A DNA stretch of 17,733 nucleotides from Gammaproteobacteria bacterium (GCA_030625445.1 DAOUQU010000008.1:1-17733); one strand, 5' to 3'. Shown: positions 8,438-16,082, numbered from the stretch's first letter. The notes: generated by a model not told the origin, from the sequence alone. Made by a program: numbers and translations.

Positions 8438-8508
8438 GCATATATTCCTCTTTTTTCGAGGTCGGCATACTCACAGGTACGCCGTATCGCCTCTATACGG
8501 GATTGAAA

Positions 8509-8527
8509 AATAATAAGAATGATTTGT
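8509..8527 (-). promoter_or_regulatory. Possible Fur-like box upstream of YceI paralogue A
   Basis: This 19-base stretch matches the classical Fur box consensus at about 12 of 19 positions by eye. It lies between the putative promoter and the YceI gene. AT-rich DNA often gives such partial matches, so this is only a candidate. Confidence 0.2.
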
Positions 8528-8545
8528 AATAGTACTTATATAGTA

Positions 8546-8573
8546 AGAATAGGTCAGAAATCATCAATGTCAA
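8546..8573 (-). promoter_or_regulatory. Sigma70-type promoter for YceI paralogue A
   Basis: On the minus strand a perfect -35 TTGACA (8568-8573) is followed, after a 16-base spacer, by the -10 TATTCT (8546-8551, 4 of 6). The position, about 110 bases upstream of the start codon, is plausible for this gene. No other strong pair was seen in the spacer 8438-8678. Confidence 0.45.
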
Positions 8574-8678
8574 GAACGCAGTTAAGAAATAGCAACTCTC
8601 AATACACCAATAGATTGTCGACATTTTAAAAGACTTTTCATTTAGCTTAGGTGTTACTCAGACCTCAGCACTCACGAC

Positions 8679-10187
8679 TCAGTCCTTTTTTATACTGCTT
8701 CGCCCCTCCAGCTTGTGATGTCCTGTGCGCCAGGGCATGGATGCAATGAGAAAGGCCACCGCCAGAGTAACCATCAGCCAGTCACGTCCGATCAACACCA
8801 GCGAGGTCCAGCTGTAACCACCGTAGGGTTTTTGCAGCTCTGTGTAGAGATCGCCAATAAAGATCAGCGCAAGAATCATAGGAATAAAAAACCTGATCAG
8901 CAGATCCCACCAGATACCAATATTCAAGGATGAGACGCGGTTGATATGCCGGCGCAGGCGCTCCGTGCCAAACAACCAGCCGACCACGATGCACTCGAGA
9001 ATTCCCACCATAATCAAACCGTAGTGGGTGAGAAAGTGATCCACGATATCCAGCCACAGCAGTCCGCCCTGGGTGGTAAAAATGATGGCGCCGAGAAAGC
9101 CGAGCACCGAGATCATGGTTGCTGATTTTTTGCGCGATACCCCGAACTTGTCAACCAGGGCCGCGATGAAGGCCTCGATAATGGAGACAGCCGATGAGAT
9201 TCCAGCCACCACCAGACAGAGAAAAAAGACGGCACCAAAGATGTTGCCGCCGGGCATCAGGCTGATCGCCTTGGGATAGGCGACGAATGCCAGGCCGATG
9301 CTCTGGCTCACCACCTCCGACATCGGCTTGCCGGTGGTTGTCGCCATGAATCCCAGCACGGCGAATACCGCGATCCCGGCAAAAATGGAGAAGCCGCTGT
9401 TGATGCCTGCCGTCAGCAATGCATAGCGTGTGATATTGGCCTTCTCCGGAAGATAACTGGCATAGGCGATCATGATGCCGAACCCCAGGCTGAGTGTGAA
9501 AAAGACCTGGCTATAGGCATCGATCCACACTTCCGGTTTGGAGAGTTTGTTAAAGTCAGGTGTCACATAGGCCTTGAGTCCCTCCATAGCGCCTTCGAGA
9601 GTCAGTGCCCACACGACCAGCACCGTAATCAGCAGCAGCAGCAATGGCATCAGAATCTTGTTGGCTAGCTCGATGCCGCGTTGCACACCCCGGTAGATGA
9701 CCGCCCAGCTGATCAGCCACACCACCATCAGTCCATACAGAATTGGCGTCCTGATCTCACCCGGCTCGGATGGTGATTCGCTAACGCGTAGAAACTCCTT
9801 GAAGAAAAAGCTGTCCGGATCATCTCCCCAACCCAGGTTGAAAGAGAGCAGGAAATAGTTCAGACACCAGGAGATCACGGCCGAGTAGTAGAGCACGATG
9901 CCAAACATGACGAACAGCACTGCCCACCAGCCGAGCCACTCCCAATTTTTACGGATCTTGGCATATGCCAGCGGCGCAGATCCGATACGCTCATGGCCAA
10001 TGCCATATTCAAGAATCAGCAGTGGTATGCCGGCCGTCAGCAGGGCAATAATATAGGGGATTAAAAACGCCCCTCCCCCATGCTCATAAGCCAGATAACT
10101 GAACCGCCAGATATTGCCCAGTCCAATCGCAGAACCCACGGCTGCCAGCAGAAATCCAAGCTGACTATTCCACTCTTCACGCGCCAT
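8679..10187 (-). CDS. Sodium-dependent transporter, NSS (SNF) family
   Basis: 502-residue inner-membrane protein of the neurotransmitter:sodium symporter family (LeuT fold). The first helix carries the signature WNSQLGFLLAAVGSAIGLGN followed by IWRFSYLAYEHGGGAFLIPY, which forms the sodium and substrate site; the usual WRFPY Pro is Ser here. About 11-12 hydrophobic segments follow. Bacterial members import amino acids or related amines with sodium; the exact substrate cannot be told from sequence. The start is supported by AGGAGAG eight or so bases upstream and by the family-typical opening MAREEW. A weak promoter-like pair (TTGAGA, 17 bases, AAGAAT) lies just upstream, on two direct copies of TTGAGAAG (plus-strand positions 10210-10217 and 10228-10235). 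It is flanked upstream by a palindromic repeat and has no operon partner. Confidence 0.93.
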   Translation of the reverse strand: MAREEWNSQLGFLLAAVGSAIGLGNIWRFSYLAYEHGGGAFLIPYIIALLTAGIPLLILEYGIGHERIGSAPLAYAKIRKNWEWLGWWAVLFVMFGIVLYYSAVISWCLNYFLLSFNLGWGDDPDSFFFKEFLRVSESPSEPGEIRTPILYGLMVVWLISWAVIYRGVQRGIELANKILMPLLLLLITVLVVWALTLEGAMEGLKAYVTPDFNKLSKPEVWIDAYSQVFFTLSLGFGIMIAYASYLPEKANITRYALLTAGINSGFSIFAGIAVFAVLGFMATTTGKPMSEVVSQSIGLAFVAYPKAISLMPGGNIFGAVFFLCLVVAGISSAVSIIEAFIAALVDKFGVSRKKSATMISVLGFLGAIIFTTQGGLLWLDIVDHFLTHYGLIMVGILECIVVGWLFGTERLRRHINRVSSLNIGIWWDLLIRFFIPMILALIFIGDLYTELQKPYGGYSWTSLVLIGRDWLMVTLAVAFLIASMPWRTGHHKLEGRSSIKKD

Positions 10188-10259
10188 GATTCACTCTCCT
10201 GTATTGATTCTTCTCAATTTACACTAACTTCTCAAAATGATTGTGCATTGATTTAATGT

Positions 10260-10506
10260 TTAACCACAGATAATCACAGATGCTCTGACATCATTTTTTG
10301 TAAGTATTCAGCACATGAGGGGGCGTCACTGCTATCAGGTATATCTACCGGAAAACGCCGTAAATACATCCATGTAGGCTCGTTTCGGCATCCATGCCTC
10401 AAACGTTTCCTTTAGATATACCTGATAGCAGCGACTTAATAGCTCATTTGACAAGATGCTGAATAGTTACCATTTTTTCTGTATTTATCTGTGTGAATCT
10501 GTGGAA
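10260..10506. repeat. Nested palindromic repeat with CACAGAT-type outer arms
   Basis: The spacer between the NSS and rbgA genes is a set of nested inverted repeats. The outermost arms are CCACAGAT...CACAGAT at 10262-10282 and its inverse near 10483-10505. Inside are TATTCAGCA (10305-10313) and TGCTGAATA (10457-10465), then a strong pair of about 32 bases (10325-10357 and 10404-10435) centred on CTATCAGGTATATCTA. The core has two direct copies of CATCCATG (10368-10375, 10390-10397). No ORF with recognisable similarity is inside. It resembles a small non-autonomous mobile element inserted in, or flanked by, a CACAGAT repeat. The outer arms are shared with the element at 14085-14170. Confidence 0.75.
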
Positions 10507-10534
10507 AAAACAGACCCGTCATTCCAAATTTCCG

Positions 10535-11443
10535 TCACCGCCTGGAGCGCCGCCTTGCTTTTTTTGCGGCCTTTTTCTCCCGGATAATCGCGACTTCGGC
10601 CATCTCCTGCTCCATCATTGCGGGCGTCTCCAGCGTAATCCGTCCCAGGACGCCGGCGCGCAACTCCGTAATGAAGAGTTTTGATGCCTTGAGCAGATCC
10701 ACTCTCCCTCCTTTGCGCAGACAGCCGCGTTTTGCGCCGATCGCCTCGAGCAGTTCAAGCTCTGTGTGCGGCATCTGCTCAAACTGATAACGCTGCTGCA
10801 AATTGTCAGCATAGTGATGCAGAAGATACTCTGCAGCGAACATGGCGACATCATCATACTCCATGGCCGTATCCTTGATTGCTCCGGTCGCCGCCAGACG
10901 ATAGCCGCTGTTTCTATTCTCGACATTGGGCCACATCACTCCCGGCGTATCAGAGAGAATGATGCCGTTGCGCAGATTGATATGCTGCTGTGATTTGGTC
11001 ACTGCGGGCTCATTACCGGTCTTTGCAATGCTTCTTCCCGCGAGGATATTGATCAGGGTAGATTTCCCGACATTGGGTATACCGACGATCATGGTACGTA
11101 TGTTTTTATGCTCCCTGCCCCGGGCGGGAATCATTTCACGGCATAAATCTGGAAGCTTTCTGATTTTATCGACCTCTCCGCGATGCAGGGCAACACTGTC
11201 AACACCTTGCTGGCGCTCAAGATAGACCTGCCACTGCTGTGTGAGCAGAGGATCGGCAAGATCACTCTTATGCAGAAGCTTGATACAGGGTTTGTTGCCG
11301 CGCAGGGCCGCCAGCATGGGGTTTTCGCTGCTGAAGGGGATGCGCGCATCCAGCACTTCAATCATCAGGTCCACCTGCGGCAGGGCTTCCCTGATCTCTT
11401 TGCCGGCCTTGTACATATGGCCCGGGTACCATTGAATCTGCAT
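10535..11443 (-). CDS. rbgA: Ribosome biogenesis GTPase YlqF/RbgA
   Basis: 302-residue circularly permuted GTPase of the YlqF/RbgA family, needed for late assembly of the large ribosomal subunit. It opens with MQIQWYPGHMYKAGKEI, typical of the family. The G motifs appear in the permuted order G4-G1-G3: KLLHKSD (58-61 for HKSD), GIPNVGKST (121-129), and DTPGVMWP (165-172). The G4 motif has His where Asn is normal (NKSD). The basic C-terminal tail (KKAAKKARRRSRR) may bind rRNA. An in-frame ATG at 11545 would add 34 residues, but that stretch is the translation of a palindromic repeat (LRRND), so the start at 11443 is chosen. The RBS is weak (AAAGAA). It is monocistronic as far as can be seen. 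Confidence 0.93.
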   Translation of the reverse strand: MQIQWYPGHMYKAGKEIREALPQVDLMIEVLDARIPFSSENPMLAALRGNKPCIKLLHKSDLADPLLTQQWQVYLERQQGVDSVALHRGEVDKIRKLPDLCREMIPARGREHKNIRTMIVGIPNVGKSTLINILAGRSIAKTGNEPAVTKSQQHINLRNGIILSDTPGVMWPNVENRNSGYRLAATGAIKDTAMEYDDVAMFAAEYLLHHYADNLQQRYQFEQMPHTELELLEAIGAKRGCLRKGGRVDLLKASKLFITELRAGVLGRITLETPAMMEQEMAEVAIIREKKAAKKARRRSRR

Positions 11444-11505
11444 ATTCTTTGTCAATAGAAGATGAACGGAATATTTCTTAGAAATACTTGCATAATTCCA
11501 ATATA

Positions 11506-11594
11506 CGTCATTCCGGCGAAGGCCGGAATCTATAGAATCAGCCACTTACAGATCAAGAAAAATGGATTCCGGCTAAAAGCATGCCGGAATGACG
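11506..11594. repeat. Palindromic repeat (CGTCATTCCGGC / GCCGGAATGACG)
   Basis: An 89-base element with perfect 12-base terminal inverted repeats at 11506-11517 and 11583-11594, and a second perfect inner pair at 11522-11530 and 11565-11573. Each half can also fold by itself (ATTCCGGC-GAAG-GCCGGAAT). Short elements with CGTCATTCC ends are dispersed in many proteobacterial genomes. It sits 5' of rbgA and between that gene and the divergent YceI paralogue B. Confidence 0.8.
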
Positions 11595-11663
11595 GAGTTT
11601 TGCAATCACCTCCCTATTCTACAGAAATTCACCGTCCTGCTTCTCTTCTCTCTCTGCATCAAC

Positions 11664-11692
11664 TTGACATAAGTAGATTAGTATATTATGAT
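11664..11692 (+). promoter_or_regulatory. Strong sigma70-type promoter for YceI paralogue B
   Basis: A perfect -35 TTGACA (11664-11669), 17-base spacer, and -10 TATGAT (11687-11692, 5 of 6) precede the YceI gene. The expected transcription start would be near 11699, leaving a leader of about 25 bases with AGGGG at 11713-11717. Confidence 0.65.
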
Positions 11693-11724
11693 TTGCTTAT
11701 ATTCTAGTAATCAGGGGTATTATC

Positions 11725-12408
11725 ATGAATACCAGAAAACTCTTTAACAGGACATTTCTTGCAGGGATGCTGCTTGTAAATGCTTTATCCGGCGTTGCTG
11801 TTGCGGCATCTGCTGCAGGCAAATCATGTTCACTCTTCGAGAACGGCAAAATCGAGAAGTCCGTACTCGCAACACTACTGAAGGCAGCGGAAAACGGCCA
11901 CATGTATCGTGTCCAGACCTCGACCTCGCAGATCCGCTTTTGCGTTGACAGCAAAATCAAGAATGTCGAGGGAAGCTTCAAGGATGTTCGCGGGGGAATT
12001 GCCCTGAATCAAAAACAGGCCGACAGTGGGCAGGCTGTTATCGTTATCAATACCAGGAGCCTCCAAACCGGGAGCCTTCTGGTCAAAAATGTGATCAAGG
12101 GCGAAGATTTCTTCGATGTCGAGAAGTATCCGGAAATCCTCTTCGTCAGCACAGGCGTCGAGTGGGCAAGCCCCACCAAAGCGGTTTTGAAAGGTAAACT
12201 GACACTGCACGGTGTGACAAAATCCGTACGTTTCGATGTCGAACTGACTGGCGCCGGAGGAAAATCAGCGCAAAACGAAGAGGTCATCATGGTCAGGGCG
12301 ACAACGACCATCAAGCGCTCTGATTATGGAATGGGAAATTTCTCAGGCATGGTGAATGACGCAGTCAAACTTTGCATGAGCGTAAAGGCGAAAAAGTACC
12401 ACGCGTAA
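11725..12408 (+). CDS. YceI-family periplasmic protein (paralogue B)
   Basis: 227-residue secreted protein with an N-terminal signal peptide (residues 1 to about 27-31). The YceI domain shows in GSFKDVRGGIAL, YPEILFVSTGVEW and LKGKLTLHGVTKSVRFDVEL. YceI proteins form a lipocalin-like barrel able to bind isoprenoid chains; quinone-related or stress roles are proposed for some members. Three cysteines in the mature chain (C35, C73, C217) match those of the paralogue at 14399 in position, suggesting a disulfide or metal-site role. The start has AGGGG seven bases upstream and a strong promoter at 11664-11692; a clear terminator follows at 12435-12465. It is therefore a single-gene transcription unit. 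It is convergent with the cytochrome gene. Confidence 0.9.
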   Translation: MNTRKLFNRTFLAGMLLVNALSGVAVAASAAGKSCSLFENGKIEKSVLATLLKAAENGHMYRVQTSTSQIRFCVDSKIKNVEGSFKDVRGGIALNQKQADSGQAVIVINTRSLQTGSLLVKNVIKGEDFFDVEKYPEILFVSTGVEWASPTKAVLKGKLTLHGVTKSVRFDVELTGAGGKSAQNEEVIMVRATTTIKRSDYGMGNFSGMVNDAVKLCMSVKAKKYHA

Positions 12409-12434
12409 TGGCTGACTCCATTCATATCGCGCAG

Positions 12435-12465
12435 CAAAGCCACCATTTCGGTGGCTTTGTTTTTT
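12435..12465 (+). terminator. Intrinsic terminator after YceI paralogue B
   Basis: A perfect 10-base-pair stem (CAAAGCCACC / GGTGGCTTTG) with a 5-base loop is followed by a run of T residues. It lies 27 bases after the YceI stop. It may also serve the convergent cytochrome gene, although the T-run is on the plus strand. Confidence 0.9.
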
Positions 12466-12502
12466 GTCTCTCCTTTCAGTAAACCAACCATCCAGACTCG
12501 GA

Positions 12503-13396
12503 TTAATGACCACTCCCGGTAAAGGGATTGTATTCTGTAGAGACATCATTGCGAATTGGGAGCAGGGACTTCAGATAGACGGCAATTGCCCGCTTGTCAG
12601 CAGCCGTTAAACGCATGCTGCTGCTGCCAAGCACCTCCGCCATACGGCCTGATACAGAAGAACCATCCGGCTTTACTCCCCTGTCAAAAAAATTGAACAG
12701 GTCATGAAGTTTCCACAGGCCAGTCCCTGTGTTCTTATCGGGGGTGATATTTGGGACAGGTATATCTCCAGGCCCCTTGCGGTTGCCGGCCATGAGACGG
12801 GATCTATTCATGCCGCCAAACACGCCTCGCGGGGTATGGCACTCGCCGCAGTGTCCCAGCGCATTCGCCAGGTAGGCGCCGCGGTTCCACTCTTTAGATT
12901 TTGAGCGATCCGGTTTGAAGGAGCCTTGTCTGAAATTGGCAATTTTCCACTGTCCAACCATCGCACGCGATCTGAAAAGCGGCCGCAGATCATGTGGTCT
13001 GTTTTTTACAGGATAGGCTGGCTGCGTCATCAAATAGGCGTACAGGGCAGCCATATCAGCGCGCGTCATGCCGGTAAATGAAGTGTATGGAAAGGCGGGA
13101 AAAAGATGTTGATTATTCGGCTTTCTTCCATGACGCAGGGCGCGTACAAAATCCTCTTCACTCCAGGCGCCGATGCCATATTTTTTGTCCGGCGTAATAT
13201 TGGGAGAGTAAAAAGTACCGAACGGCGTTTCAATGGGACGTCCGCCTGCCAGTGGTTTTACACCCGCGTGACAGGAACCGCAGCCTGCCGCATCGAAGAT
13301 ATAGTGTCCGCGCTCGACAAGGGCTCTGTCAGCCCACGAACTGGAGGTGCTGAAGAGCAACCCGAGCAACAAAAACATAGCGTATAGTTTTTTCAT
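12503..13396 (-). CDS. Diheme cytochrome c, periplasmic
   Basis: 297-residue exported protein (signal peptide 1-22, ending SWA) with two c-type heme motifs, CGSCH (39-43) and CGECH (183-187). The two halves are repeats of one domain: each heme site is followed by a related segment, SPNITPDKKYGIGAWSEEDF in the first and VPNITPDKNTGTGLWKLHDL in the second. The FPAFPYTSFTGM segment (99-110) offers M110 as a likely axial ligand of the first heme; M252 or M261 may serve the second. This architecture is like the cytochrome subunits of membrane-bound alcohol, aldehyde or gluconate dehydrogenases, though those usually have three hemes and come with a catalytic subunit; none is encoded here. A role as periplasmic electron carrier is inferred. 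GAAG lies eight bases before the ATG. It is divergent from sixA. Confidence 0.9.
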   Translation of the reverse strand: MKKLYAMFLLLGLLFSTSSSWADRALVERGHYIFDAAGCGSCHAGVKPLAGGRPIETPFGTFYSPNITPDKKYGIGAWSEEDFVRALRHGRKPNNQHLFPAFPYTSFTGMTRADMAALYAYLMTQPAYPVKNRPHDLRPLFRSRAMVGQWKIANFRQGSFKPDRSKSKEWNRGAYLANALGHCGECHTPRGVFGGMNRSRLMAGNRKGPGDIPVPNITPDKNTGTGLWKLHDLFNFFDRGVKPDGSSVSGRMAEVLGSSSMRLTAADKRAIAVYLKSLLPIRNDVSTEYNPFTGSGH

Positions 13397-13536
13397 AACG
13401 GCATCTTCATTCGGTTGTATAAATGGATACTACTACATTTATTCTCAATCTTGATGATCGTAGTCAAAACTTTTCACGGTATCTGCTCAATCCCGCATAG
13501 AATAGGAGTCATAAATTCACAACTCTCCTTTTCATC

Positions 13537-14034
13537 ATGAAAACCCTGACTCTCGTTCGCCATGCCAAATCCAGCTGGAATCATCCGGGGCTTGCAGATT
13601 TTAAGCGCCCGCTCAACAAGCGTGGAGAGCGTGATGCACCACGAATGGGAAGCCGCCTGGCCGCACAACATATTCGACCACAGATCATCGTTTCCAGTCC
13701 TGCTGTGCGAGCGTTGACAACCGCAGAAGTGGTTGCGTCAGCACTTGGTTTTCAACCAGCAGAGATCATCACTGATGACAGGATTTTTCATGCGTACAGT
13801 GATCAGCTGCTCGATGTGATCCGGGATTTTGACGCATCTCTTCATCATGTCATGCTGGTCGGGCACAATCCCGGCCTGACAGATCTGGTCGAACAGCTGG
13901 CGCAGGCCGGCATATTGAATATCCCCACCTGCGGCATCGTGGTCCTGGGCTTTTCGGTCGATCGCTGGCAGGATGTGAGTGACGCCGCCGGCGAGATGCT
14001 GCTATTCGATTATCCGAAGAATATCCCTGAATGA
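13537..14034 (+). CDS. sixA: Phosphohistidine phosphatase SixA
   Basis: 165-residue member of the histidine phosphatase (phosphoglycerate-mutase-like) superfamily. The N-terminal LTLVRHAKSSW motif contains the catalytic RHA (R8, H9), and VGHNPGLTDLVEQL carries the second catalytic His. The KSSW and DFKRPLNKRGERDA signatures place it in the SixA group, whose known members remove phosphate from phosphohistidine on signalling or PTS proteins. The protein begins directly at the catalytic strand, which fixes the start even though the Shine-Dalgarno is poor. No histidine kinase or PTS gene is in the window, so its partner is unknown. A weak hairpin (CCACG / CGTGG, 14037-14054) follows the stop. Confidence 0.92.
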   Translation: MKTLTLVRHAKSSWNHPGLADFKRPLNKRGERDAPRMGSRLAAQHIRPQIIVSSPAVRALTTAEVVASALGFQPAEIITDDRIFHAYSDQLLDVIRDFDASLHHVMLVGHNPGLTDLVEQLAQAGILNIPTCGIVVLGFSVDRWQDVSDAAGEMLLFDYPKNIPE

Positions 14035-14084
14035 ATCCACGCAGAAAGCCGTGGTTTGGAATTCACAGGGGGATAAGAGATAAA

Positions 14085-14170
14085 TTAACCACAGATAGAC
14101 ACAGATGCACACAGATATGAATATGAAAACATCTCTTATATCTATGTTTATCAGTGTGCATCTGTGGTAA
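14085..14170. repeat. CACAGAT-type palindromic repeat
   Basis: The spacer between sixA and YceI paralogue C holds an inverted repeat with arms TTAACCACAGAT...CACAGATGCACAC (from 14085) and GTGTGCATCTGTGGTAA (to 14170). It is related to the outer arms of the nested element at 10260-10506, here without the large insert. The rest of the 364-base spacer shows only an AT-rich upstream region (about 14270-14340) and a possible -35 (TTGACT, 14333-14338) with no convincing -10. Confidence 0.75.
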
Positions 14171-14398
14171 AAAAATCAGGTCCCAACCCTGCTTCCCTGT
14201 ACGTGGCGTTTGAGTTGTAGCCGCATTGCAATTCAGCAAATCGAATGCTTTAACAACAAATACTCCTCACGTCAACAATAATAAAATAACTATATTTAAC
14301 TGTCTTTTAAGCATTTTTTGAGAAATATCATGTTGACTTAAAGATTGAATCGGGTGAGTATATCAGCATATTCTAATACTTCATGTCCGGAGTTCCAC

Positions 14399-15079
14399 AT
14401 GAATACTGGAAATCTTGTTATACGTTTATTGCTCACGACCCTGCTGCTGATCAGCGGGATATCAACGACTGCAGCTGCGGATCAGCAACTTTGCACCCCT
14501 TTCCGTGACGGCAAGGTTAAGCAATCTGTGCTTGCCGTTATGCTCAAGGCAGCGAAAATTGGCAATCTCTACCGCATTCAACCGGCAACTTCCGAGGTGG
14601 GATTCTGTATTGACAGCAAGTTTCAGCAGATAAAGGGGAGTTTCAAGGATATCAAGGGCGGAATCGCCCTGGAGACCAGTGCTGACAATAGTGGTCAGGC
14701 ACTGCTCGCTATCAAGACGGCCAGCGTATCAACCTCAAGCACCCTGGTTGAAAAAACCATCAAGAGTGAAACATTTTTTGATGTCGAGCGCTACCCGGAA
14801 ATTCTTTTTGTCAGCACCGGTTTTGAATGGAAAAGCGAAACAAAAGGTGTCCTGAGGGGTAATCTCACGCTTCATGGTGTCACAAAGCCGGTCACTTTCA
14901 ATGTGCTGCTGAGTGACATCAAAGGGAACAAGGTTGGCAACAGCGATATCATCCTGGTCAAGATTACCACCTCCATCAAGCGCGCAGATTTTGGCATGGA
15001 TTCAATGACTTTGATGGTCAGCGATACAGTCAAACTGTGCATGAGTGTGCAGGCAAAAAGTTACATAGCTGCACGATAA
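14399..15079 (+). CDS. YceI-family periplasmic protein (paralogue C)
   Basis: 226-residue secreted protein; signal peptide 1-27 (ending TAAA). The YceI domain shows in GSFKDIKGGIAL, YPEILFVSTGFEW and LRGNLTLHGVTKPVTFNVLL. It is closest by eye to paralogue B, with the same cysteines (C32, C70, C214) and the shared N-terminal segment KQSVLAVMLKAAK. It also resembles paralogue A in SVSTS and in the GNKVGNSD-like loop. A TTG at 14345 opens the same frame 18 codons earlier, but the ATG at 14399 is chosen because GGAG (14389-14392) lies six bases upstream and the signal peptide then starts normally. It is convergent with the L,D-transpeptidase gene, with a palindromic repeat between them. Confidence 0.9.
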   Translation: MNTGNLVIRLLLTTLLLISGISTTAAADQQLCTPFRDGKVKQSVLAVMLKAAKIGNLYRIQPATSEVGFCIDSKFQQIKGSFKDIKGGIALETSADNSGQALLAIKTASVSTSSTLVEKTIKSETFFDVERYPEILFVSTGFEWKSETKGVLRGNLTLHGVTKPVTFNVLLSDIKGNKVGNSDIILVKITTSIKRADFGMDSMTLMVSDTVKLCMSVQAKSYIAAR

Positions 15080-15103
15080 TAGCGTCCTCAGTCCGGCTGA
15101 AAT

Positions 15104-15165
15104 CAGTAATTTCCCAATACTCCGCGCATTGTTTGATAGCGTTCAGGATTATTGAGAAGTTACTG
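15104..15165. repeat. Palindromic repeat related to the window's left-end element
   Basis: Inverted arms at 15104-15119 and 15150-15165 match at 14 of 16 positions (CAGTAATTTCCCAATA type). The right arm read in reverse, GTAACTTCTCAATAATCC, is close to the left-end element's GTAACATCTCAATAACTCC (2-20). It sits in a convergent spacer, where it may act on the 3' ends of both transcripts. No REP-like core is inserted in this copy. A partial match (CTAACTTCTCAAAAT) also occurs near 10225. Confidence 0.65.
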
Positions 15166-15197
15166 AATTCAGTGTCATTCGACAAATGCCGCCAAGA

Positions 15198-16019
15198 TTA
15201 ATGCCAGGAGAAAAATGATTTTCTTTCTGCTCTGCGCTGCTCTTTTCTCACCTTTTTCCGCTCCTCTTTCAGCTTTCTCCGCTCCTCGGCAAGCCTTCTC
15301 TTCTCATCTGCATCCGTCCAGGCCCCGGGTAGCCCCTGGTCAATGATGACCGAGGTGCCGCCGATGGTGACAAAGTTTTTGTAGAGCCAGCGGGCATCAT
15401 CAACGGGCACACGTACGCACCCGTGGCTCGCATTGTAGCCGGGGACCTTGTAAGAGCCATGCAGGGCATATCCCCCTTTATAGAACATGCAATAGGGCAT
15501 CTTGGCGCCACCCTTGCCGATGGGGAATTTTTTTGATTTACAGTCGGCGCCGCCTTTTCTGTAGACTCTGAAATTGCCCGGAATCGTTGTGCAGGCAGAT
15601 TTCACATCCTTGCAATACGCCTTTCCTCCAGACATAGGGCCCCAGTTTTGCAGCTTGCCATCTGCACCATAGGCGCCCCAGGCGAGCTCGGACTGCTCAA
15701 TGACGAGGCGTGTACCCTCTCCCGGCCTGATCCTCTGTTCAAACGGAGAGATCTCCATCAGCGACAGGTTTTGCAGATTCTCCGGCACCGCAATGGTATT
15801 GCCAGCACGGAGGCGCGTATTCATCCTGTTGAGTTTTTTGACAATATTCCGCTGAGTCTCATCAGGAAAAAGCTTTTCCCAACTATCCCCTTTTTTTATG
15901 TTGACACAGGAGTAGCCCGCCTGACCACAGTAGCGCTCACCGTACTTCGCCAACGCAGTTTGATGGAACAGCAGAGAGAGGAGTATGACCTGTAGAGCGA
16001 ATAGCGTTAATCGTTTCAT
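15198..16019 (-). CDS. L,D-transpeptidase (YkuD domain) with LysM-like N-terminal region
   Basis: 273-residue exported enzyme; signal peptide 1-24 (ending TALA). Residues about 37-80 look like a LysM peptidoglycan-binding module (VNIKKGDSWEKLF ... RAGNTIAVP). The YkuD catalytic domain follows (about 102-226), with H187 in LHGSY and the catalytic SHGCVRVP motif (H199, C201). Such enzymes form 3-3 crosslinks or attach lipoproteins to peptidoglycan in the periplasm. Six further cysteines (31, 38, 136, 143, 160, 177) in the mature chain could make disulfides. The C-terminal tail (about 237-268) is an unusual Lys/Arg/Glu-rich helix. An in-frame ATG at 16085 is rejected because it lies in a TATAATG sequence that looks like the -10 box, and because the signal peptide starts properly at 16019. 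Confidence 0.9.
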   Translation of the reverse strand: MKRLTLFALQVILLSLLFHQTALAKYGERYCGQAGYSCVNIKKGDSWEKLFPDETQRNIVKKLNRMNTRLRAGNTIAVPENLQNLSLMEISPFEQRIRPGEGTRLVIEQSELAWGAYGADGKLQNWGPMSGGKAYCKDVKSACTTIPGNFRVYRKGGADCKSKKFPIGKGGAKMPYCMFYKGGYALHGSYKVPGYNASHGCVRVPVDDARWLYKNFVTIGGTSVIIDQGLPGAWTDADEKRRLAEERRKLKEERKKVRKEQRRAERKSFFSWH

Positions 16020-16082
16020 GTTGCGACTCAATATCCTGGAGTTTAAAATTAGCGGTGAAATTCTGACTACCAACTGTATCTT

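Noticed and set aside
10260..10506. CRISPR array or tRNA gene
   Set aside because: The repeats are inverted and nested rather than regularly spaced direct repeats, and no cloverleaf was recognised.
13397..13536. Promoters in the divergent cytochrome/sixA spacer
   Set aside because: Only weak pairs, such as TTGACT with AATAAA on the minus strand at 18 bases, were found; not convincing.
14345..14398. TTG start for YceI paralogue C
   Set aside because: The upstream segment is not signal-like; ATG 14399 has GGAG at six bases and starts a normal signal peptide.
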